DNA of 64,000 nucleotides from Lophium mytilinum (taxonomy: Eukaryota > Ascomycota > Dothideomycetes > Mytilinidiales > Mytilinidiaceae). Location: assembly GCA_010093605.1 (NCBI GenBank), contig MU004189.1, forward strand, positions 875,834 to 939,833. Reading direction: 5' to 3'. The position numbers and the translations under genes are program-made. Numbering within the stretch: the stretch's first letter is position 1; each line of letters opens with the position of its first letter. A model generated the notes under the pieces. The model saw only the letters and a list, made by a program, of their open reading frames with translations. It was not told the origin of the DNA and made no database searches. Shown here piece after piece: positions 10,988 through 21,362 of this stretch.

Positions 10988-11508
10988 CTATAGCTTCGCC
11001 GCGTCCTTGACCGTCCCAACCTTCAACTTCGGCGCATACTTCTTCAGCACGCTCTCGTTATGGTACTGCGCACTCGAATTAGCACATGTCTCATATCCCC
11101 CGTTTCACAGCGCAAAGCAACGCCGCCAACACCCTCCCCCGCACACTTGCTGCGCGTCTCGAACGCCGCCGCGTGGAATCGAAACTTGAAACAGTATCCG
11201 CGCCGCAGCGGCTCGCTCTCCCCCCGCCAGTTTCCCACGACGCCACCTCACAGCATATTTTGCAATCCCCAGCCCCCGAGACTCTTCCTGCGATGTGTCC
11301 ATAGTATAGTAATGGGCATGTTGTTCCTTACCTTCCAAAACTGCTTACTCGCATCTTTCCCACCCACGCGCTTCAGGATCTTCGCGCCGCCCGGGTGCTC
11401 GTCGACGAAGCTGGCCATGCTGTAGACGCTGTCGTCGATGATGATGTAGAGGCCGTCGTCCACGGAAGCGTGTTTGGCGACGTCGGCGGGGGAGAAGGTG
11501 TCGGACAT
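10988..11508 (-). CDS. small cytochrome b5-like heme-binding protein
   Basis: Two exons (11332-11508 and 10988-11065) encode 84 residues. The intron is 266 nt, with donor GTAAGG and acceptor CGCAG. The whole protein is one cytochrome b5 heme-binding domain: HPGG with the first axial histidine (residue 38) and the second axial histidine in YHNES (residue 61), placed just after the splice junction, then KYAPKLKVGTV. There is no transmembrane tail, so it is likely a soluble electron carrier of the free-standing fungal type. An isolated frame that ignores splicing would lose the second heme ligand, which supports the two-exon model. The electron-transfer partner is unknown. Confidence 0.92.
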
Positions 11509-12235
11509 GGTGGGGATTGATGGTATTGGTCGCGGGGAGGTAGAGATAGAGGTTGAGGTTGGGATTAAGGAGGTGTTCGGGTTTGCGGTGTGTATATGGT
11601 GGTAGGATATGGGCGAAGTGGTGAGAGAACGCGTGAGGTTTATGTGGAAAGTAACGTTGACTCGGTGTTGAGAGCGGTGGTTCTGGGACTGGAGAATAGC
11701 CGAGGCTCAGGCATTTGATGGCGGGCCAGGGTTGGGGATTAGAAAGGGTAAGTTGTGATTGGTTGATGTGGGGTGGGGGTCCGAGTTCCTGAGGGAGGAT
11801 GCTTATGTATTTTAGCTTACTGTAGAGAGTGATATTGGGGATTAATCATACTTTGTGCCCCGGTAGGTTTGCATTACTGTAGTTAATTCCAGGTGATCAA
11901 TGAACGCTATGCTGAGATTTGGTCATTCTGTATGATGAATACATTTGGGAGCAGATAAGCAGTATAGACTTGTTGAACAATACTCATAGTTTTTCACCTA
12001 GCTTCTTAATTCTAGTGGCATCGAGTTTCTGGTTCTGTGGATTGTTGACTGGAATAGTGGCAATCTCTACATGCATCATGATGTCGAACTGCTGACCCCT
12101 GCTCCCAAAACCTCGCCAGTTTCTCCGCCATGCACCAGACGTATTTTCATCATTCGCATCCATCTTTATGATTTATAATGATACCCACAGTCTTTCCGCT
12201 TGTATGAGAGTCAGGGACTCACCGTCAGACATAAC
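11509..12235. promoter_or_regulatory. divergent upstream region, cytochrome b5 / F-box gene
   Basis: This 0.7 kb stretch separates two divergently transcribed genes. A CCAAT box in reverse orientation (GATTGG) lies at about 11757. I see no other gene in it. Confidence 0.5.
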
Positions 12236-14044
12236 ATGCCCAAGGCCGATCGCGTGAAGCTATTGAGGCTGGAGGAGCTCAACGACGATGTTTTGGGATT
12301 GATCTTAGCAGAGGTCAGTTCTGCCATCATTAATTCAGCCGCCTTTATTTATGATTCTCTTTTCCTCGTTTTCTTATTCGTTATGTATTCTTCTTGTAAA
12401 TATTACATACTAAGCCCTTCAAAGCTCTATCACGAAGATAGCCTCTCAATACGCTCGGTTTCTCGTGTCTCAAAACGGCTGTACAGGGTATCGCTCCCAT
12501 GGCGATACCGCAGCGTCTGCGTCACGCTCAGAACTCCCCAGAGCATTTCTTCTATGCGACACTTATTAGCGAGCGAGTCGGTGCTACCGTCATTCATTCG
12601 TGAGCTAAGGATCGAAGGGCATCATGAGGATGATCTCTTGCAAATTTGGGTCCTCAAACTGATATCACGTATCTCACGGTTAGAAAATTTCTCTTGGGAT
12701 GAATGTGACGATACACCAACCGCTATCCTAGAATCTGTAATCGCAAAATGGCCCGACATTCGCCTCACTATCGATTCTGAAATGGGTTCCCTTCGGGCTT
12801 TTGGAAACAGCGCTGGAGGACCCTTCAGAGCGTGGGCATCATGTGGTCGTCTTCACACACTAACCGTGCGAATAACACCATCATTTCACGTTTCCGAGTA
12901 CTCCGAATTGAGATTCCAGCTCCTCCAAGCGTTGAAAGAGAGCCCCAACCTGAAGGTGCTCCAGCTCTGGGACCTTGCTGCTGTCTGGAACCTCGGCGAC
13001 CATCGTCCAAGGGGCCGGTTAGTCCCCGGCCGGTTAGTCCCCTGGGCTGTGGACTTTGAAAATAGCCTCGATCGTTTTCCGAGGCTTGAAGAGCTCTCCA
13101 TCAAAGGGTCCTGGGAGGCGTTGTTTTCACGTGAGGATCTAAAAGAGATGGGCTCGAGAGGGTTGTGGAAGAACCTGAAGATATTGAGGATCAAGCCTCC
13201 CGATAACATACTACCCTCTCTCCTTGGTTGCGTGCCGTCGCTGGAAGTCCTTGAAACATCCAGCCTTGATGACAGGCTACACTATTTGGATGAGTGGAAG
13301 TCCTCTCTCGCTCCACTGGGAGTCTTGAAAGAGCTTCAAATCGAAGGCCCCGATCTCTATTTTCCTCGGCTCGGCATAAGCCGTGTATCGGAAACGCTCA
13401 CTCACCTTACTCTGCATAACACGGACGGATTCGCTCACCATAGGGACGGCAGAGACATGCCAGCCCTTACCATAGGCAAGCGGGAATTCGGACCGTCCGG
13501 ATTCGAAGAAATAAACCAACTTTGTCCGAACCTGACTCATCTCACTGTCGACATGTGGCGGGAAGGAAAATGGCCGTACCCATTTCTTGATTCGCTCGCT
13601 CAATTCAAGAACCTGCACGATCTTAGCCTGTTCCTGGAGTATTCCAAACGCGTCGGAGGACGGCCGGCGGCCAGTCGAAATGCTTGCCGTCACCTATTTG
13701 AATATGTGCAAGCCCACAAGAATGGAAAGAAGCTCCGTCGATTGGTGCTCAAGGAGACTCCTGAAGCTGTCTATCACTACGCTGAATATCTGAGGAGTCC
13801 CATTCCTCACCCGACGCCGGTTCGGGATTTTGTTTGCGCAGTGACTTCCAAAGACGTGTTGTCAGTGCACGAGGAGAACTATCAGTATGTTTCAGGCCAC
13901 TACCTGTATACCAACGAAGAACCGGAGAAGGAAAGTGAACTGGAGTTTTCCTGGAATAGTCCTGCTAGTATCCGCGAATACTTGCATTGGAACTGGAAGG
14001 CGCGCAAGAGTGGACATGAGAGAATATGGAGGCAAGCTTATTAA
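12236..14044 (+). CDS. F-box-like protein with leucine-rich region
   Basis: The frame stays open from 12200 to 14044. The segment 12314-12424 is very probably a retained-looking intron (donor GTCAGT, TACTAAG branch-like site, AAAG acceptor). It is 111 nt long and free of stops, and removing it creates a standard F-box (ELNDDVLGLILAE joined to LYHEDSLSIRSVSRVSKRL, then WRYRSV). From ATG 12236 the spliced protein has 565 residues; an upstream ATG at 12200 would add 12. The body contains LRR-like strands (LEELSIKG, LKILRIKP, LKELQIEG, LTHLTV). A 15-bp tandem duplication near 13018-13047 encodes RLVPG RLVPW. F-box proteins recruit substrates to SCF ubiquitin ligases; the substrate is unknown. Confidence 0.75.
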   Translation: MPKADRVKLLRLEELNDDVLGLILAEVSSAIINSAAFIYDSLFLVFLFVMYSSCKYYILSPSKLYHEDSLSIRSVSRVSKRLYRVSLPWRYRSVCVTLRTPQSISSMRHLLASESVLPSFIRELRIEGHHEDDLLQIWVLKLISRISRLENFSWDECDDTPTAILESVIAKWPDIRLTIDSEMGSLRAFGNSAGGPFRAWASCGRLHTLTVRITPSFHVSEYSELRFQLLQALKESPNLKVLQLWDLAAVWNLGDHRPRGRLVPGRLVPWAVDFENSLDRFPRLEELSIKGSWEALFSREDLKEMGSRGLWKNLKILRIKPPDNILPSLLGCVPSLEVLETSSLDDRLHYLDEWKSSLAPLGVLKELQIEGPDLYFPRLGISRVSETLTHLTLHNTDGFAHHRDGRDMPALTIGKREFGPSGFEEINQLCPNLTHLTVDMWREGKWPYPFLDSLAQFKNLHDLSLFLEYSKRVGGRPAASRNACRHLFEYVQAHKNGKKLRRLVLKETPEAVYHYAEYLRSPIPHPTPVRDFVCAVTSKDVLSVHEENYQYVSGHYLYTNEEPEKESELEFSWNSPASIREYLHWNWKARKSGHERIWRQAY

Positions 14045-14595
14045 ATGTATCGGGGCCGTGGGCTTTTGCTAACGATCTAATAGACCTCGGTGGGTAGGGC
14101 GGAGACGCGTGGCACCCTAATGAAGGGGCTGATGTATTGTACTGTACAAGACCTGTTCCTCTTTCTCCGAACGTGCCACGGTGGATCATCAAATCGAATA
14201 AAATGATCCGAAGTACATGGGCTACTACAATTTGACTCGACCACCGCACGTTAGTGTTTACTAATGGCGTTGACTCTGTGTGCCATGTGTGGTCTCCGCA
14301 TGCAGAAGAAAGTAGTCACCAAGCTCCGGTCATGGATACATGAGCAATTCCCAGCAGTATCTGAGAGCCACTGCCCTTGGCGATGGATATAAGATTCAAT
14401 CAGTACCATAGTTATCCCCTTCTTCCTCTACAACATAACTTGCTAACCTACTAATCTATTGCTACGATCTTTCAGCGCCATTCCAATATCCGATACCGTA
14501 CATCCAAGTTTGTTATTTCATTTAAGACATCCAGCCCTCATCTTACAGATACCTTCTACGATCGCACTCATTTTCTCCGTCGGAGATAAATCAAG
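14045..14595 (+). promoter_or_regulatory. intergenic region upstream of the 14596 gene
   Basis: There is no recognisable gene. The part from about 14410 is pyrimidine-rich and likely the core promoter and leader of the next gene. Confidence 0.4.
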
Positions 14596-15291
14596 ATGGC
14601 CAATCCTTGGCAGTACTACTACCAGCAGAAGCCAGCGAACTCCGGCTCTCGAGACACTACCAGGGAGGAGGGAAGATGCTTTTACATCGCAGTTCATCCT
14701 TCAAACCCCGCAAATCCAACCGCAGTCCCACGGGGGGACTGGCAATATCCCCCTCCCCACAGCAATCAAAAACAGCGTTCGAACCAACCCTCACCGAGCA
14801 CATACGAGTGTATTCTGAGCATAGCTGTATACCAAACCCCCGGTAGCGCCGCTTACTTCGTCCCCGCTCAAACAGTCATGCCTCAATACCAACCCTTTCC
14901 GCAATCAGCTCTACCAGCGTATGCAAGCGGCAATCGTCCACACCACAGTGCACGCCACTTCGAGGACAACACGAGCGAGAATGCATACGCAGAGCAACGA
15001 GCCCATCTGGCAGAGATTCAGTCCGCACATGAACGTGGCAATCATCTCCGCACTGCTGCGAATCAACCAGGGGAAAAGGCCGTGGACAACGGAGATGTGG
15101 TCCGAGGCCCATCTTTGCAGCCAACGCCCGAAGTGATTCAAAGTCACAGGTACATCGTCGAGGAGCCTGGCGCTATTGAACCGGGTATCTCGAAGTTGGA
15201 TAGAGGAGGGGAAAGGATGGAATGGCAGCATGAAGTGGACCATAATGATCCGGGGAGACGTCGAAGAGGGTTAGGGCCTTTTCGTCATTGA
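14596..15291 (+). CDS. hypothetical disordered protein
   Basis: This 231-residue protein is unrecognised. It is rich in Gln, Pro, Ser and charged residues, with an N-terminal MANPWQYYYQQKP and a basic C-terminus (DPGRRRRGLGPF). There is no signal peptide, membrane segment or clear fold. A pyrimidine-rich leader precedes the ATG. It begins a run of four small genes on the same strand with no recognisable domains. Coding status rests on frame length and context only. Confidence 0.5.
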   Translation: MANPWQYYYQQKPANSGSRDTTREEGRCFYIAVHPSNPANPTAVPRGDWQYPPPHSNQKQRSNQPSPSTYECILSIAVYQTPGSAAYFVPAQTVMPQYQPFPQSALPAYASGNRPHHSARHFEDNTSENAYAEQRAHLAEIQSAHERGNHLRTAANQPGEKAVDNGDVVRGPSLQPTPEVIQSHRYIVEEPGAIEPGISKLDRGGERMEWQHEVDHNDPGRRRRGLGPFRH

Positions 15292-16027
15292 GGGCGTCCG
15301 GAGTTTTGGAGGGTGATTTGGTGAAGAGAGTTTGCTGCTTTGTCTTATTAGGAGTCATTGGGGAGGCTGTGGTAAGGCTGCAGGTTGGTTTGTGAGGAGG
15401 TTATGGCGCAAGCGGATAGACTTCTTTAGGGTTTTTGGAGTGTATGGAGCATTTGGGACTTTTCTATTTTTCTAACCGTGGTTGTGTGACGGTGCTTGTA
15501 GCTATATTTACTTCTGCTTCTCTGATTCTCAACCTCCGAAAGATGCGCTTGAGCCAACAAGGCCGACCAAGAGCTCAATCTCAGTGCGCCCTCTCGTTAT
15601 GTATGATCCGGGGGACTCGAGAGGTATGATTGACGACGCATTGTAAAGCTAAATCCTTTGTCAATCGATGTGAGAGTGGTTTTCATTGCAGAGCTATTTG
15701 GCCATACCGCATCATGAGCAAGTCAAATTACTTTCGAAGAGTCATAGTGTTCAGCTCTTTGTGAGTACGAAACGTTCTCTACGTTTCTTCGAGTAAATTA
15801 TTCGTCTTTGTTGTCGCACACTACCTCTCAATCGACATCTTGCTTTCATATCTGTAACCTCAATCAAGGACTAGCTCTCCTAGCTAGGCTTCTAGGGACA
15901 CCTAGCATATCTCACACCAATACTATCTCCGATAGCCCAACAACGTCAGCTCGCTGAAAGACAAGAATCTGGAACGAATTACATCGAAGTGATACCGCAA
16001 GTATCTGTGGGAGAGCCATCCTGCCAC
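15292..16027 (+). other. intergenic region with a possible upstream exon
   Basis: No clear gene is present. A possible first exon of the next gene lies at 15714-15760 (MSKSNYF...), followed by a perfect GTGAGT donor; an AAG acceptor at 15960 would join it in phase to the next frame through a 200-nt intron. The branch site is not convincing, so I leave it as a possibility. Confidence 0.35.
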
Positions 16028-16528
16028 ATGCTTTCTCCGGCTCCGCGCGAATATTCATATCAACCAACATCTCCCTCCGGCTATGGCTATTCTTCAGCGC
16101 CATCTTTTGAGGACTCAACGCAACCTACGGCGCAGCCAACTTACGAAGCCCACGAGCCACGAAGCGCGATACGCCGAGAGAATAGTACAAGAATCGACCT
16201 CCGCGTTCGATTCGAAGAGCTCCCTGAGTCCGGCGAACGAAAACCTCAGGAACGACCCTCAAAGTCTTACGGAGAGCTTGAGCGCGCTTCGGCGCTTCGA
16301 AAGTTGGAGGAAACTAACGTCCATTTGGGAGAGTTGTGCGGTTTCTTCGTGCAAATCCGTCGTACCCTCAGACAGAAAAAGAAATCGACCACTGCGAGAA
16401 ATCTACACAAATCATTTCTGCGGGGAGTGGAAGAGCGGGAGTGGAAGACTCTTGCTTCTCTTAGTGAGGACGAGTTTGTAGCTTTATGGGTGTATTGTTT
16501 GATGCCATGTCTAGATGAGAAGAGGTAA
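16028..16528 (+). CDS. hypothetical protein with helical charged C-terminal half
   Basis: From ATG 16028 (MLSPAPREYSYQ) this gives 166 residues. The frame is open upstream to 15893 without another ATG, so the start may instead lie on an upstream exon. The N-terminal third is Ser/Pro/Gln/Tyr-rich. The C-terminal part looks helical (LRKLEETNVHLGELCGFF, RTLRQKKKS, SLSEDEFVALW). I do not recognise a family. It lies between other small unassigned genes on the same strand. Confidence 0.5.
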   Translation: MLSPAPREYSYQPTSPSGYGYSSAPSFEDSTQPTAQPTYEAHEPRSAIRRENSTRIDLRVRFEELPESGERKPQERPSKSYGELERASALRKLEETNVHLGELCGFFVQIRRTLRQKKKSTTARNLHKSFLRGVEEREWKTLASLSEDEFVALWVYCLMPCLDEKR

Positions 16529-17407
16529 CATGGCGCCGTTTGGAGTCTGCTAAATGTACCGGGTGGGCCATCTGTGTCTCGTCTTTAGTACTGGAAATGT
16601 CCGTTCTCTTTTGAATTTGTGTCCCCTTATACTTTTGTTCTCATGCATCTTCGGTATAGCGACAGTGTTTTCGCCGTTCTTTAGATCCGGGTTTTTATAT
16701 CTGCGCTTGTACCATGTTCTTTAGCACTTCAAAGCACCTACTTAGTAACATCTTGCACCTTGGTATTATCCAATGAATATATGTACATTCTCATGTGACT
16801 GTTATGTTTACCCGCTGTAATCTCGAATCAAATAGCGGAGATGACTGCTGAGATTGTGCAGCAGGACCACTCCTACCTCTCAAACAACGATGACTTTACT
16901 CGACTCATGAATATAAGAAACGATAAGAAGGTTTCCACAAAAGATGCGCCCAAGCCAGCGGTCGGTTTCAAGACTCATTTCGCTGAGTCCTTTGTCTTGA
17001 CGATATCGAGGGGGCCCAAGATGTATGAGTGACGATGCAACGCACAGGTGAGAATGAGGTTCAACCACGGCGTAGGACAACTCATGTCGTTTCAAAGCCA
17101 CTTGGTCATATGGCAGCATGAACAATTTGTAACAGTCCCAAAGACTCACAAGTCTGGGGTCCGTGGCTATAAAGGGTCGATTTCGCGGCCCCAAACACTT
17201 TCTTCCTTATCATCCTCAACATCATCTCCATCCAACTCTTGATTGTGAACTCTCAGCGATCTATCACAACCAGAAAACCTATCTGCATCTTCAACAGACA
17301 CTCAGCTTCCTTCATACCATAATCCTCTGCGATTACGCTACATCCTGCACGCTCGACTATCAGCTTCTGCTAGACACTTGGCCAGCACAAACAGAGAAGC
17401 AGAAGAG
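16529..17407 (+). other. intergenic region with promoter of the 17408 gene
   Basis: There is no recognisable gene. A TATAAAG box lies at 17168-17174, 240 bases before the next ATG. The 17165-17400 part is homologous to 18300-18520. Confidence 0.5.
17260..17385 (+). repeat. leader homologous to 18385-18510
   Basis: The two leaders share long stretches such as CTTCATACCATAATCCTCTG against CTTTATACCATAATTCTCTG, followed by CGATTACGC in both. Upstream each has an AAGACTCA motif and a TATAAAG box in the same order. The downstream coding sequences are not obviously related. Confidence 0.7.
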
Positions 17408-17752
17408 ATGAGTGATTACCATAAGATGTCGGAGAAGGCGAAGGACGGTGCAAGACGAGAGATCTGGAACTTTGTTCGCCCTAAGCCTGGGAAGATCCCC
17501 AGGTTATCTGAGGAAGCACTCATATTCTACCGCGCTGTTGATGGCTATGCTCGGAAAAAGCACAGATGGTGTGAGCACGACGAGCAAACGTTTTTATTCA
17601 ATAGGCATAGGCTCACACAGCATTGCTTAATACCGCCAGGTATCACGGAGCCGAAGGAGATACAGCGTTACTTGGGTCCGAAGGGAAGCCTCACGAAAGC
17701 CGAATGGGAAAAGCTCAAGGATTTTGTCCACAAGTGTGAAAAATTGGCATGA
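17408..17752 (+). CDS. small hypothetical protein with duplicated-type leader
   Basis: This 114-residue basic protein starts at ATG 17408 (MSDYHKMSEKAKDGARRE). It contains WNFVRPKPGKIPRLSEE and a Lys-rich C-terminus (LTKAEWEKLKDFVHKCEKL). There is no signal peptide or membrane segment, and I recognise no family. The TATA box and leader resemble those of the 18527 gene, which suggests a local duplication or recombination of the promoter. Four cysteines/histidines near residues 55-80 do not form a standard zinc motif. Confidence 0.55.
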   Translation: MSDYHKMSEKAKDGARREIWNFVRPKPGKIPRLSEEALIFYRAVDGYARKKHRWCEHDEQTFLFNRHRLTQHCLIPPGITEPKEIQRYLGPKGSLTKAEWEKLKDFVHKCEKLA

Positions 17753-18526
17753 GTGGTCTTGTTAGGGTTGGATACTGTTTTGCGTACATTGTGTTTTCCG
17801 ATTCTGCTTTCCTTTATGTTTTAACGGCATATGTTATGGGGGTTGAGTAATGCTAAGGCCGGCGTGTTGCTTCGAGGTGTTTTTTTGATGCAAAGAGTGT
17901 TATTAGTTTGCATTCAGTTGCACGTGTAGCTATAGAATGCCTGTCCTAGTATGTGGCCGATGTTATCTTGGTTGCTTCATAAGCGCTTCTGCAGTTCCAT
18001 ACGGCCTGTGTGTTGTATATTCGGAGTAGACTTTGAACGACTTGCAAAGTGGTCTCGATTGACTAGAGATGATGCTTCCTGCGTGAAGTTCTAGTCATCG
18101 CTTTCTGAAAGACGTATCCGAGCCAGCGAAAGGATGTGTGACTGGATAAACGTGAGTAGTCTATCTTAACAATGTCAGTTAGCCCGAGAGGTATGAGTGA
18201 TAGTAAAACTCACAGGTATCAGGTTAAATCGCTAGGTAGGACTCACGTTTCTGCAGAGCCGCCTTGTCATGTCGCAGCAATAGTGATTCATAATGATTCT
18301 AAAGACTCATTACCCAAAGGTTCGTACATATAAAGAGAAGTTTTCGTTGCTTCGAACAACTTACTATTTACAACCCTACATCCTGCTTGCAAACTTGCAA
18401 CATTCTATCACCATCAGAAACCCCACCTCTTCAGCAAATACCCAACTTCCTTTATACCATAATTCTCTGCGATTACGCCACGCCCTGTATATTCGACGAC
18501 CAGCATTCAAACATCAACCTCGGTAT
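17753..18526 (+). other. intergenic region with promoter of the 18527 gene
   Basis: No gene is recognised. A TATAAAG box lies at 18329-18335, 198 bases before the next ATG. The 18300-18520 part is homologous to the leader of the preceding gene. Confidence 0.5.
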
Positions 18527-19182
18527 ATGTTGGACAACAATCAAAACCCAACGATGGACCAAAATTATTCGGCGCGGTATCCAAATGGCCATGGGTCCAT
18601 CTACGATCATTCCACGCAGTATTCAAATGGCCGAGAACATGCCGATTCTGAAGAGCCAGAACTTTCCGATTCGGAAGAGCCAGGTCTTTGCGGTCCTGAA
18701 GCTAGCGCGGAGAGTCGTAATACTCTCTTGAAGTACGTTTAGCCGCTGCAATTTACCCGCTAACTAAATGTTTCATACAACTAACATTCCTGTCAAGATG
18801 CGTTCCTTTAGTCCTCCCAAATCGTGAACTTGTCACTAAAATCAAATACCCTGGGGACGTTGAAGAAGACTTGGCCAAGATTCTGAACGAGGATCCGCGT
18901 GTTAAGCTACGGCCCGAAACGAAGACTTACCTCAAGGAATTATTCTCACGGATTCGTGATTCAGACCTGAAAGGTAAAGAGCCGACTATTGCACGCGTTA
19001 TACCGTGCGCTCAACGGTTATTGGATGTGCCACAGCTCACGGACTATCATGTGAGATGTCTTTGGGCAAGGTCGGGTCTGGCTGCAATTAAGGGATCACG
19101 TCGTTACGAACGCCTCGAGGCAAGACGTGAGAAGAAGGAACTCTTCGAGGCAAGACGTGCGAAGAAGGGTTCACGACACTAG
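18527..19182 (+). CDS. hypothetical protein, two exons
   Basis: Exons 18527-18732 and 18798-19182 encode 196 residues. The 65-nt intron has a GTACGT donor, an ACTAAC branch site and a CAAG acceptor, and splicing in phase 2 joins two frames that are otherwise separate. The N-terminus is Asn/Tyr-rich, then repeats EEPELSDSEEPGL. The C-terminal half is charged and helical, ending in an imperfect in-frame tandem duplication (ERLEARREKKELFEARRAKKG) made by a DNA repeat of about 27 bp. No family is recognised. Its leader is homologous to that of the 17408 gene. Confidence 0.6.
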
Positions 19183-19733
19183 CCGGGGGTTTGTGTTGCT
19201 GGTTGTCAATTTGTTGCTCTATTGCATCCTGTTCTTATCCTTACCTGGCATGGCAACGGTCTTTCTGTTGTTTTTTAGAGCGGCCTAAGGGCTCCTGCAT
19301 TCTCTTTTCTTTATTTACTTGGTACTTCAAATGTATTTCCTTGTGTAGTCTTTGCGCCTTGGTATTGATTAGATTATTATACATTCTTGCGTAGAACATT
19401 TGTCTTCGGGATGCGAGATAAATAGAAGTGATAGAGTAGTCGAGGTTGTGCCCCGGCGTTACTCAGATCTCCTCACTACTGCGCAGTATCGCATGACTGA
19501 GTTTAGAAGAACTGAAGAACGACGCAACACTCGGGCCCGCAGTGTCGACTGTGAGAGTAGGGGGTTAGAAAGCGCTGGGTAAAGAAGAAGAGATGAAGTT
19601 GAAGTTCTATTAAATCACGTGCGCTCTTAGCCGAACCTTGGCATCACTAGCGCGGCACACAACGAGGAAGGAAGAAACCTCGAATCGTAGCCACCTTTGA
19701 CAACATCACCACGTCGACGACCACGCCTTCAAA
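19183..19733 (+). other. intergenic region and promoter of the L19 gene
   Basis: No gene is recognised; short ORFs here have no support. The last 100 bases form the L19 leader. Confidence 0.4.
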
Positions 19734-20681
19734 ATGTAAGAGCTCGCCCCCTCCCGCCATCTCGACATCTAAAGGATTCTGTGCAATGCATTTCTCGCAC
19801 TCCAGCGAACTCGCTGGTTCGCCACTCGGATGCATTCCCCCTCCAGCGCCTCCTTGACGACATCATGGACTCCTCACCCTCACGACAATCAACGCTGACA
19901 TCCAATTCTCTCACAGGGTCAACCTCCGCACCCAGAAGCGACTCGCGTCGTCCGTCGTCGGCTGCGGCAAGCGCAAGATCTGGCTGGACCCGAACGAAGT
20001 CAACGAGATCTCCAACGCCAACTCGCGCCAGACCATCCGCAAGCTCGTCTCCGATGGCCTCATCATCCGCAAGCCCGTCACCATGCACTCGCGTGCCCGT
20101 GCCCGATCGCTGAACGAAGCCCGCCGGATTGGCAGACATCGGGGTTTTGGTAAGAGGAGGGGTACCAAGGACGCCCGTATGCCCAGGTATGATACACCGC
20201 TCTCCCCATCACTTCTGGAGGATAAAAAACCTCGGAAGAAGCGCGTTATGGGGTTATGTTGATGGGTTTGGGATGGATTTTGATGACAGGACAATTTTGC
20301 TGATGCGGGTGATTGAATAGCCAAGTCATGTGGATGCGCCGTCTCCGAGTCCTCCGCCGTCTCCTCGTCAAGTACCGCCAGGCCGGCAAGATCGACAAGC
20401 ACCTCTACCACGAGCTCTACCACCTCAGCAAGGGTAACACCTTCAAGCACAAGCGTGCTCTCGTTGAACACGTACGTTGGCCATGACATCACGACTCTGC
20501 ACCTCGAAGCCCCCAAATTAACGCAATAATACAGATCCACAAGGCCAAGGCCGAGGCCGCTCGCGAACGGGCTGATAAGGAGTTGATGGACGTCAAGCGC
20601 GCGAGGGCGAGAGCGGCTCGCGAGAGGCGACAGGGCCGTGTGGAGGCGAAGCGACAGGCTCTGACTGCTGACGAAGAGTAG
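19734..20681 (+). CDS. rpl19: 60S ribosomal protein L19 (eL19)
   Basis: Four exons (19734-19735, 19917-20186, 20321-20471, 20535-20681) encode 189 residues, the usual family length. The first intron splits the start codon: AT at 19734-19735 and G at 19917, giving [11 protein letters not shown]. Diagnostic stretches are [53 protein letters not shown] and the basic tail. L19 binds rRNA in the large subunit and contributes to the eB12 bridge with the small subunit. Introns are 181, 134 and 63 nt with GTAAGA, GTATGA and GTACGT donors. An antisense ORF over the gene is a shadow. Confidence 0.97.
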
Positions 20682-21362
20682 GCGAGATGGAGATAGCGGA
20701 CGGACATGACAATGACAACCGGGCGTGTTTTCTACTCTCAAATCCATGGGGGTTCAGGCTCCTTTCTATTTTGGCATCTGCGGTTCATGCTTTCATGTAC
20801 GTCTGGGTCACTACAAAATGAGCTGAGGCATTCAGCATGTTCTCCTCGCTTTGCCCCGGACGCCGCAGTGGGCAGACCATAGTGTGCTTTGCCTATAAAA
20901 TAATGCGGATTGGCAAATACGATCGGCATGTCGCCAAAATTTGGGCTATTGATAATATATTGATTGAGGTGTATCCTAACTGAGCTCGAACGCCCGGATA
21001 TGAAGACTTGTCGCTATCGATAGCGACGATAAAAAGCCTATGGGATATTTCCAAGTACTGCAATCCTGCTACTGCCATTGCGCCACTTTTCCCAATCGCC
21101 CCGCTTTTGTGTGGCGCATCTCATACGTCCTCGAATAAAGATCAAAACGCCTAACCCGCCAAAGATCGCTTGAATGCCAGGAAGAGATGATATCGGGATA
21201 AAAAACCAGCCCGACGCCGTATATCAAAAGTGGAAATCGTAGAGGAATTTCCATCGCATCAGCCGTAGAGTGAATCCGCTAGTCTGGAGATCCAACGTCG
21301 CTTAAAATTAGATCTAAATCGGTAAGTTTGGCTCCTATCAAGTGGAGGTGTAAGTGATAAGA
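20682..21362. other. convergent intergenic region, L19 / SPT3
   Basis: No gene is recognised. It contains an 18-bp perfect palindrome at 21010-21027 (GTCGCTATCGATAGCGAC) followed by ATAAAAAG. Confidence 0.6.

Noticed and set aside
20187-20320. Possible C/D snoRNA in the second L19 intron (TGATGA and CTGA words)
   Set aside because: The words are too close together and no terminal stem or second box pair is seen.
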